Source of the DNA: Dickeya poaceiphila
Lineage (GTDB): Bacteria; Pseudomonadota; Gammaproteobacteria; Enterobacterales; Enterobacteriaceae
Length of the DNA stretch: 64,000 bases
Direction: 5' to 3'
Assembly: GCF_007858975.2 (NCBI RefSeq)
Contig: NZ_CP042220.2
Location: forward strand, 1,922,001-1,986,000
Under the pieces are notes generated by a model. That model had not been told where the DNA came from. It made no database searches and saw only the letters and a list, made by a program, of their open reading frames with translations. Shown here one piece after another: positions 36,466 to 46,000 of this stretch; the stretch's first letter is position 1, and each line of letters begins with the position of its first letter. The position numbers and the translations under genes were made by a program.

Positions 36466-37776
36466 ATGGTCAATAACAGAACATACACCTTATCAATGAG
36501 GTCAATGGCGAAGGCGATAATGTTGCTGCTCGGCACAGGGGTGTTAAGTTCATGCGCCCACCATGGTTATTCGCATGAATGCCAAAATATTGATAGCTTG
36601 CTGAAATCCCACGGCATTACTGATTCACCAACCGGGCTACCCACACCGGATGAAAGTTTTGAGCAATGGAAAGCCGAGGTGCGTCAGGATGCCCTTTCTC
36701 AGGGGATTACGGCTGACACCTTTGATAACGCGTTTGCCGGCCTGACTCCGGATAGTGATGTAGTGGCGGCCACGCAAAAACAGCCAGAGTTAGTCACGCC
36801 GGTGTGGACCTATATTGAACAACGGGTGACGCCAGATAACATTGCGCAAGGGAAAACGTTGCTTAATCAATACGCGAAGGTGGCGGCGCGTATCGATCAG
36901 CGCTATCAGGTAGAGCCGCCCTTGCTGTTTGCCTTCCTCTCCATTGAAAGTAACTATGGTGCCAACACCGGTAATAAAGCGGCCATCCGCTCACTTGCCA
37001 CGTTGGATTACTACAATTACCGTCGGGCGTTTAACCGGCAGAATCTGATTGCGGCGTTACGTATGATTCAAAATGGCGATGCACAACCACAGCAAATAAA
37101 AGGTTCCTGGGCTGGCGCAATGGGAATGCCTCAGTTCATGCCGACGTCTTACCTGCAATACGCCGTGGATTTTGATGGCGATCACCGCCCCGATATCTGG
37201 ACGTCGTTCCCCGATACGCTGGCGTCGGTGGCGAACTATATGCAGAAGGCCAAATGGAAAGCGGGCGTACCCTGGGGATTTGAAGTGAATCTGCCCACTG
37301 ATTTTGATTATTCGCTTTCCGGTATGGATAACCAGAAAACCATCGCTGACTGGCAGGCGCTGGGGGTAAAAGCCGCAGTGCCCAGAGATCTGGCATCGCT
37401 GTCTGCTGAAAATGCCTCAATACTGCTGCCGGTCGGGAAGAATGGCCCGGCGTTTCTGGTAACCGGCAATTACCGCGCCATCCTGCGTTATAACAACTAT
37501 ATGTCTTATGCGTTGACCGTTGGCTTGCTGTCGGATAACTATCAACGCGATACGCCGGTGCTCAAGCCCTGGCCGCGTCAGGAAACGCCGTTAACACGCA
37601 AAGAACGCGAGGCGCTGCAAATCCTGTTACAGGAAAAGCAGCTTTATCAGGGAGCAATCGACGGCAACATTGGCCCAGAGACGACGCGGGCGATTCGTGC
37701 TTACCAGCAGCAGCAGGGGCTACCGGCGGATGGGTATCCCGATCATGCCTTGCTTGACAGGCTGCGTTGTCGTTAA
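36466..37776 (+). CDS. Lytic murein transglycosylase lipoprotein (MltB/SLT_2 type)
   Basis: The product has 436 residues. The signal segment MAKAIMLLLGTGVLSSC carries a lipobox (LSSC), so it is probably an outer-membrane lipoprotein. The catalytic domain runs from about residue 60 to 340, with the active Glu in LLFAFLSIESNYGANTGN (near 162) and the family segment WAGAMGMPQFMPTSYLQYAV. A C-terminal peptidoglycan-binding domain (GAIDGNIGPETTRAIRAYQQ) follows. It cleaves glycan strands to 1,6-anhydro products. Such enzymes often flank hrp clusters, where they open the wall for the secretion pilus. Here it may simply be housekeeping or serve the neighbouring HecB/HecA system. Confidence 0.9.
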   Translation: MVNNRTYTLSMRSMAKAIMLLLGTGVLSSCAHHGYSHECQNIDSLLKSHGITDSPTGLPTPDESFEQWKAEVRQDALSQGITADTFDNAFAGLTPDSDVVAATQKQPELVTPVWTYIEQRVTPDNIAQGKTLLNQYAKVAARIDQRYQVEPPLLFAFLSIESNYGANTGNKAAIRSLATLDYYNYRRAFNRQNLIAALRMIQNGDAQPQQIKGSWAGAMGMPQFMPTSYLQYAVDFDGDHRPDIWTSFPDTLASVANYMQKAKWKAGVPWGFEVNLPTDFDYSLSGMDNQKTIADWQALGVKAAVPRDLASLSAENASILLPVGKNGPAFLVTGNYRAILRYNNYMSYALTVGLLSDNYQRDTPVLKPWPRQETPLTRKEREALQILLQEKQLYQGAIDGNIGPETTRAIRAYQQQQGLPADGYPDHALLDRLRCR

Positions 37777-38253
37777 CGCCGGCATTTAGCCTGTGGTCAC
37801 AATATCGTGCGCCGTTTTTACCAGCAGTTCGACGCACGATGTCTGATGCGCTCTACCATGCCGCTTTCGCGGCGGCATTCACCTGAATTCCCCATGCTCT
37901 GCATGTTTCCATATTTTTCTCCGTCTGGGGGATTGCCCGAAAAGTCAGCTATGTAAAATGAAGCGTGGCGCAGATATTTCACAGCAGGAGGATTTAAAAA
38001 GTAAACAACCGTTAAATTCGATGAGGATGTGATTTCTCCTTGGTTACATTTTATTTCATTACATCACTCTGTGTTATTAGTTATTTTTAGGTTTTATTTT
38101 TATGTGATTAACATTTTTAGTTTTAAATCAATGAATTAATCGTTATTTTATTAGGAGGTTATGTCAGCTGAATTGTAAGTTTTTGTATTGTTTTTGAAAT
38201 GATTTCACATTATTATTCCGCCGATTTTTTTACCTTTTGTTTCTATTACATGG
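37777..38253. other. AT-rich region upstream of hecB
   Basis: The right 240 bp are very AT-rich (about 37990-38240), in contrast to the GC-rich hecBA genes, and probably contain the hecB promoter and silencer-type binding sites. No gene or hrp box is visible. Confidence 0.5.
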
Positions 38254-39939
38254 ATGTGCATGATGCCTGTCAGCAGCAGGAAAATTGGCCTGATCGCTTG
38301 TTTTTCCCTCATCGGTTATACCACCTCTGCGTTTTCTGCGTCGTTGAGTCCGGCGGAACGAAATGACATTCAGCAACGCCAATCGGAAGTGATTGAGCAA
38401 TCTCGCCAGCAGCGAGAAGCGTTGCAGCAATTAAACGATATCGTGCAGACGCCATTAAAAGCGGATAACGCGCCGCACGGTCCCTGCTTTACCCTGCACG
38501 AGATTCACTTTAATCACAGCACGCTATTACGCCCACGTGACCAGGCGGCGCTGACCGCGGGTTACCTTAATCGTTGTAATAATCTCGAACAGATCAACCA
38601 ACTGGTGCATGACGTCAGCAACTGGTATATCCAGCGTGGCTATATCACCAGTCGGGCATTTTTGAGCGAACAGGATCTATCCGGCGGCGTGTTGCAACTG
38701 GAGATCCTCGAAGGTCGGTTGGAAACGATCACCATCAATAACCATACCGAACGCATGACCCGTACCGCGTTTCCGGCACGGGAAGGGGAGATCCTGAATC
38801 TGCGCGATATCGAACAAGGTATGGAGCAGATGAACCGTATGCCGTCTCAACAGGTCACGATTGAGATCCTGCCGGGCAGCAAGCCGGGATATTCGGTGGT
38901 TAACCTGACCCGCGAAGCTCACCTGCCGTTTAGCGTCGGCCTTACCTTTGATAACAGCGGCCAAAAAAGCACCGGTGAAGAGCAACTCAATGGCAGCCTG
39001 ACATTAGATAACCTGTTCGGTTTTGCCGACCAGTGGTTTATCAGCGGTGGTCACAGCAGCCGTTTTGCCACCAGCCACGATGCCGAAAGCCTGCAAGCAG
39101 GTTTCTCCATACCCTATGGTTACTGGAATCTGGGTTACAGTTATTCCCAAAGTCGTTATCGCAATACCTTCATCAACCGCGATTTTCCCTGGCGTTCTAC
39201 CGGTAACAGCGATACCCATCGGCTATCGTTGTCTCGCGTGGTGTTCCGCAACGGCACGATGAAAACCGCTATTGCCGGTACGCTCAGCCAGCGCACCGGC
39301 AATAACTACCTCAATGGCGCGTTTTTACCATCCAGCAGCCGCAAGCTGAGCAACGTCTCGCTTGGCGTCAATCACAGCCAGAAATTGTGGGGCGGACTGA
39401 TGACCTTCAACCCTGCCTATAGCAGAGGGGTTCGTTGGTTTGGGGCGGAAACGGATGCGGACAACAGTGCGGATGAACCGCTGGCAGAGTTCAATAAATG
39501 GACGCTGTCGGCCAGTTATTATCGTCCCATAAGTGACAGTGTCACTTATCTTGGCAGTGTATACGGCCAATACTCGGCCCGTGCGCTTTACGGCAGCGAA
39601 CAACTAACGCTGGGCGGGGAATCTTCCGTGCGCGGATTCCGCGAACAATACACCTCCGGCAATAGGGGGGCCTATTGGCGTAACGAACTGAATTGGCAGG
39701 TATGGCAGTTACCGGTGTTGGGCAACGTCACCTTCATGGCGGCTGTTGATGGGGGTCACCTCTATAACCATAAACAGGATGACGCGACGGCGGCCTCATT
39801 ATGGGGGGGCGCCGTCGGCGCGACCGTTGCCAACCGCTGGCTGAGCCAACAGGTGACGGTAGGATGGCCGATCTCCTACCCGTCATGGTTGCAACCCGAC
39901 ACCATGGTGGTGGGTTATCGGGTGGGACTGTCGTTTTAA
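38254..39939 (+). CDS. hecB: Two-partner secretion transporter HecB (TpsB/CdiB)
   Basis: The product has 561 residues. A signal peptide (to about TSAFSA, residue 30) is followed by an N-terminal plug helix region rich in Gln. A POTRA_2 domain (GPCFTLHEIHFNHSTLLRPR onward, about 75-150), a second POTRA and a 16-strand barrel follow. The family motif GGESSVRGFREQYTSGNRGA (near 465) and a C-terminal aromatic end (VVGYRVGLSF) are present. It exports the HecA exoprotein across the outer membrane. The start may be ATG 38254 or ATG 38260. hecA starts 97 bp downstream. Confidence 0.93.
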   Translation: MCMMPVSSRKIGLIACFSLIGYTTSAFSASLSPAERNDIQQRQSEVIEQSRQQREALQQLNDIVQTPLKADNAPHGPCFTLHEIHFNHSTLLRPRDQAALTAGYLNRCNNLEQINQLVHDVSNWYIQRGYITSRAFLSEQDLSGGVLQLEILEGRLETITINNHTERMTRTAFPAREGEILNLRDIEQGMEQMNRMPSQQVTIEILPGSKPGYSVVNLTREAHLPFSVGLTFDNSGQKSTGEEQLNGSLTLDNLFGFADQWFISGGHSSRFATSHDAESLQAGFSIPYGYWNLGYSYSQSRYRNTFINRDFPWRSTGNSDTHRLSLSRVVFRNGTMKTAIAGTLSQRTGNNYLNGAFLPSSSRKLSNVSLGVNHSQKLWGGLMTFNPAYSRGVRWFGAETDADNSADEPLAEFNKWTLSASYYRPISDSVTYLGSVYGQYSARALYGSEQLTLGGESSVRGFREQYTSGNRGAYWRNELNWQVWQLPVLGNVTFMAAVDGGHLYNHKQDDATAASLWGGAVGATVANRWLSQQVTVGWPISYPSWLQPDTMVVGYRVGLSF

Positions 39940-40036
39940 CATGCGCAACGTATAACCACTATTTTCACTTATTGATTAGTTTCAATGCATTAAACGCATT
40001 GGGTTTTTCATACAGCAAATTTTCAGGAGTTCAGGG

Positions 40037-43000
40037 ATGAAAGCGGTGAAGTCGTCACAGCGAGTCATGGTGTGGTGTCTGGTGTGGCTGACGGGGCTGC
40101 AACCGCTGCTGCCGGCATGGGCGGCAGGGGTGACGGTGGCGTCAGGGAACACGACGCTGGAGGCAGCGGGCAACGGCGTGCCGGTGGTGAACATCGCTAC
40201 GCCGGATGCCGCCGGCCTGTCTCACAACCGCTATCACGACTTCAACGTGGACAACCGCGGACTCATTCTCAACAACGGCACGGCGCAGCTCAATCCGAGC
40301 CAGCTGGGCGGTCTGCTCCAGAACAACCCCAACCTGAACGGACGTGCCGCCTCGGCGATTATCAACGAGGTGGTATCGCCGAACCGCAGCCGGCTGGCGG
40401 GCTACCTGGAGGTGGCGGGTCAGGCGGCGAGCGTGATGGTAGCGAACCCGTACGGCATCACCTGTAGCGGCTGCGGCTTTCTCAACACGCCGCGTATCAC
40501 GCTGACCACCGGCACCCCGCAGTATGACGCCGCCGGGGTGCTGAGCGGTCTGGACGTGCGCGGCGGGGACATACTGATAGACGGGGCGGGGCTGGACGCG
40601 AGCGGGAGCGACTACATTGCGCTGATAGCGCGCACGGCGAGCCTGCAGGCGGGGCTGAGTGCGCGCGAGGCTCAGGTGGTGCTGGGGGCGAACCGGGTGG
40701 GGACGGACGGCAGCGTGACGGCGCAGGGCGGGAGCGGGGCGTCGCCGGTGCTGGCGCTGGACACCGGGGCGCTGGGGGGCATGTACGCCAACCGCATCAG
40801 TCTGGTGTCGACCGAGCAGGGCGTGGGGGTGAACACGGCGGGGCTGAGCGCGCGGGAGGGCGACATCCGGCTGTCGGCGAATGGCCGGTTGCAGATAGGC
40901 AGCGCGATAGCACAGGGCGAGCTGACGGCGCAGGGCGGGACGCTGGCACTGCAGGACAAACAGCAGGCGCAGGGCAACATCACGCTGCGGGGTGAGCAGG
41001 GCATCACGCTGACGGGGAGCCAGACGCGGGCAGGCCAGCACCTGACGCTGTCGAGTGACGGGCGCATCGCGGCAGACACGGCACGCCTGAGCGCCGGGGT
41101 AAGCGACAGCGGGGCGGTGCAGCCGGGGTACGGGGTGAGTGTGTCCGGGGCGGAACTGGCGCTGGGACAGGCGCAACTGTCGGGGGACCGGCTGGGCCTG
41201 ACGACATCGGGGGCGGTGAGCCAGTCGTCGGGCGGGGCCTGGCAGGCAGTAAGCGGGCTGACGGTGCGCGGTGGCGCGCTGTCGCTGGACGGTGACGCGG
41301 GGGCGCAGACGCTGACGGTCAGCGGCAGCGGGCTGAGCGGGTCGGGCCGCTGGCAGGCGACGGGCGACCTGTCGCTGGACGGGCTGGCGACGGCGCAGTG
41401 GGACGGCACGCTGCTGGCGGGAGGCGGACTGACGGTGAGCGCGGCGAGCCTGACCAACCGGGGCACGCTGGCGGGCGGTCAGGTGAGCCTGATGACGCCG
41501 GGGCTGAGCAATACGGGTACGGTGAGCGGGCGTCAGGTCGGGGTTCAGGCGGCGCAGTTGGTTAACGGCGGGACGCTGTCGGCGGACGAGGGGCTGTCGA
41601 TACAGGCACAGACCGGGCTGGACAACAGCGGGTCACTGCTGTCGGGGAGCGCGCTGACGATACAGGCGGGGCAGACGGTCAACCGCGGGGTGCTGTCGGG
41701 TGACGCGGTAACGCTGAGCGGTGATGCGCTGTGGAACGGCGGACGGGTGCAGGGTCGCCAGTCGGTGGGGCTGACGGCGGCGACGGGATTCAGCCAGACG
41801 GCGGACGGCGCGCTGACCAGCGGCGGGCAGGTGACGGTATTGGCCGGTGCGGTGGATACCGGCGGCAGCGTAACGGCGCAGGGGCTGACACTGGACGGCG
41901 GACGGTGGCGCAATCAGGGCACGGTGAGCCTGGGCGGCGACGGGCGGCTGACGCTGGATGAACTGGATAACGGCGGGTCGCTGCTGGCCGCGGGGACGTG
42001 GGACATGGCCGTCGGGCGGCTGGGTAACAGCGGTACGTTGCAGGGCAGCGGACTGCGGCTGCGGGGCGACACGCTGGACAATCAGGGTACGTTTACCGGC
42101 ACGACGCAGACGGCGCTGAAACTGGACGGGGCGCTGACCAACACCGGTCTGCTGAAAGGACAGCGGCTTGAGCTGACGGCGGCGGCGCTGGACAACGGCG
42201 GTACGCTGCTGGGGGTGGACGCGCTGACGCTGGCGATAACCGGAACGGCGCGCAATCAGGCATCGGGCCGGTGGCTGAGCCAGGGCGCGGGACGTCTGAC
42301 GGCCCACACGCTGGACAATCAGGGAAACTGGCAGAGCGACCGTATTGATGTCATGGCGCAGGCCATCCGCAACGCCGGGCAACTGTTGGGTCTCTCCGCA
42401 CTGACGCTGACGGCGGAAGACGCACTGACCAGCACCGGGACCGGCAGCCTGCTGACGCAGGGCGCGGCGGTGCTGACGGCGGCATCAGTAGACAACGACG
42501 GAGACTGGCAGGCGGGCAGCCTGCTACTGACGGCAGACCAGCTGCGCAACGGCGGGCGGATACAGAGCGACGGCGCACTCACGGTGGCGCTGTCACCATC
42601 GGGCCAGCTTTCCAACAGCGGGACGCTGGCTGCGAACGGCGAGGCGACCCTGTCGCCGGGCGTACTGGACAACCGGGGGACGCTGTCGGTGCGGGGTAAC
42701 CTGACGGTCGCCGGGGCGGACCTGCGCAATGCGGGACAGATGGCGACACAGGGCGCGCTGACGATGAAATTGAGCGGGGACTATGACGGCGCGGGGGACC
42801 TGTACAGTGAGGCCGCGCTGACGCTGGACGGGGCGGATATCACCAACGGCGGCGGACACTGGCAGGGCAGCACGCTGGCGGTCACCGGATACCAACTGAT
42901 CAATCAGGGGGTTCTGGCTGGCGAACGTATTGCGCTCAGCGGTCAGCAACTGGATAACACCGGCAGCATCACCGGGGGGCGGTCGCTGACGGTGACCCTG

Positions 43001-46000
43001 CCCGGTGGGCTGACCAACGCCGGACGACTGGAAGGACAGCGGCTTGAGCTGACGGCGGCGGCGCTGGACAACGGCGGTACGCTGCTGGGGGTGGACGCGC
43101 TGACGCTGGCGATAGCCGGAACGGCGCGCAATCAGGCATCGGGCCGGTGGCTGAGTCAGGGCGCGGGGCGTCTGACGGCCCACACGCTGGACAATCAGGG
43201 GCAGTGGCAGGGCGACAACCTGACGGTCACGGCGCAGACCCTGCGCAATGCCGGGGAACTGCTGGGGCTGTCGGCGCTGACGCTGACGGCGGACGACGCG
43301 CTGACCAACACCGGCAGACTGCTGACGCAGGGCGCAGTGGTGCTGACCGCGGCCCGTGTGGACAACGACGGTGAGGGACAGGCGGGGAGCCTGCTACTGA
43401 CGGCGGACAGCCTGCGCAACGGCGGGCATCTCATCAGTGAGGGCGAACTACGTATTACGCTGCCGGCAACGGACGACACGCCGCTGCGGGCGGCACGGCA
43501 ACTGGCGCAGGATGTACAGGCTGCGGGGCTGCCGGCAGGCAGCCTGAGCAACACCGGCACACTGGCTGCCGGGGGCGACAGCCGGATCAGCGCCGGGCGG
43601 GTGGAGAATCAGGGAATGCTGGCCGGCGGGGACCTGACGCTGAGCGCCCGTGACGTGATCAACGGCGGACGGCTGGAGAGCCGCACCCTGCAACTGACCG
43701 GCGAGCGGCTGGACAATGGCGGTACGCTGCTGGCGGAACGGGGCGGTGAGCTGCGGCTGACCGGCGCACTGAGTGTGGGCGCGGACGGCCAGCTGCTCAG
43801 CAACGGCGACTGGCAGGTGCAGGCCGGCGCGGTGAACACGCAGGGGCTGTGGCAGGGGAACGCCCTGACCCTGAACGCGGATACGCTGGCAAACGCCGGT
43901 TCGTTGCTGGCGACGGACGGCGTGACGCTGGCCCTGTTGCAGGACTATACCGGCGGCGCAGGCAGCCGGGTATTGGGCAACGGGGCGGTGACGTTGACGG
44001 CGGACCGGTTGTTCAACGCCGGGCGGCTGGAAGGACAGCGGCTTGAGCTGACGGCGGCGGGGCTGGACAACAGCGGCACGCTGCTGGGGGTGGACGCGCT
44101 GACGCTGGCGATAGCCGGAACGGCGCGCAATCAGGCATCGGGCCGGTGGCTGAGTCAGGGCGCGGGGCGTCTGACGGCCACTGAGCTGGACAATCAGGGA
44201 AACTGGCAGGGCGACAACCTGACGGTCACGACGCAGACCATCCGCAATGCCGGGCAACTGCTGGGGCTGTCGGCGCTGACGCTGACGGCAAACGACGCGC
44301 TGACCAACACCGGCACCGGTAGTCTGCTGACACAGGGGGCGGCGGTGCTGACCGCGGCCCGTGTGGACAACGACGGTGCGTGGCAGGCGGACAGCCTGCT
44401 ACTGACGGCGGACAGCCTGCGTAACGGCGGGCATATCATCAGTGAGGGCGCGCTGCAAATCACGCTGCCGGCCACAGACGACACGCCGCTGCGGGCGGCA
44501 CGGCAACTGGCGCAGGATGTACAGGCTGCGGGGCTGCCGGCAGGCAGCCTGAGCAACAGCGGCACGCTGGCTGCCGGGGGCGACAGCCGGATCAGCGCCC
44601 GTCGGGTGGAGAATCAGGGGATGCTGGCCGGTGGGGACCTGACGCTGAGCGCCCGTGACGTGATCAATGGCGGACGGCTGGAGAGCCGCACCCTGCAACT
44701 GACCGGCGAGCGGCTGGACAACGGCGGCACGCTGCTGGCGGAACGGGGCGGTGAGCTGCGGCTGACCGGCGCACTGGATGTGGGCGCGGACGGCCAGCTG
44801 CTCAGCAACGGTGACTGGCAGGTGCAGGCCGGCGCGGTGAACACGCAGGGGCTGTGGCAGGGGAACACCCTGACCCTGAATGCCGATACGCTCTCGAACA
44901 ACGGTTCGCTGCTGGCGACGGATGGCGTGACGCTGGCCCTGTTGCAGGACTACACCGGCGGCGCAGGCAGCCGGGTATTGGGCAACGGGGCGGTGACGCT
45001 GACGGCACAGACGGTCAGTCAGCAGGGCGAGATGGGCGGCGACCGCTTGCAGCTCAGTACCGGGGAACTGACCAACGCCGGGCGACTGGTGGGCCTGTCG
45101 CAACTGGACGTGACCAGCCGGGGGCAACTGACCAATACCGCAGACGGGGCGCTGCTGGGTAACGGCGTCACCACGGTGACCGCGGACGTGCTGACCAACG
45201 CCGGGCGGTTGGAAGGACAGCGGCTTGAGCTGACGGCGGCGGGGCTGGACAACGGCGGCACGCTGCTGGGGGTGGACGCGCTGACGCTGGCGATAGCCGG
45301 GACGGCGCGCAATCAGGCATCGGGCCGGTGGCTGAGTCAGGGCGCGGGACGTCTGACGGCCACCGCGCTGGACAATCAGGGGCAGTGGCAGGGCGACAAC
45401 CTGACGGTCACGGCGCAGACCATCCGCAATGCCGGGCAGCTGCTGGGGCTGTCGGCGCTGACGCTGACGGCAAACGACGCGCTGACCAACACCGGCACCG
45501 GTAGTCTACTGACACAGGGCGCGGCGGTGCTGCGGGCGGCGTCGGTGGACAACGACGGCGGGTGGCAGGCGGGCAGCCTGCAACTGACGGCAGACCAGCT
45601 GCGCAACGGTGGACATATTGTCAGTGCAGATGAATTGACGGTGGCGCTGTCACCATCGGGTCAGTTTACCAACACCGGTACGCTGGCTGCCGGGGGCGAC
45701 AGCCGGATCAGCGCCCGGCGGGTGGAGAATCAGGGGATGCTGGCCGGCGGGGACCTGACGCTGAGCGCCCGTGACGTGATCAACGGCGGACGGCTGGAGA
45801 GCCGCACCCTGCAACTGACCGGCGAACGGCTGGACAACGGCGGCACGCTGCTGGCGGAACGGGGCGGTGAGCTGTGGCTGACCGGCGCACTGAATGTGGG
45901 CGCGGACGGCCAGCTGCTCAGCAACGGTGACTGGCAGGTGCAGGCCGGCGCGGTAAACACGCAGGGGCTGTGGCAGGGGAACGCCCTGACCCTGAACGCG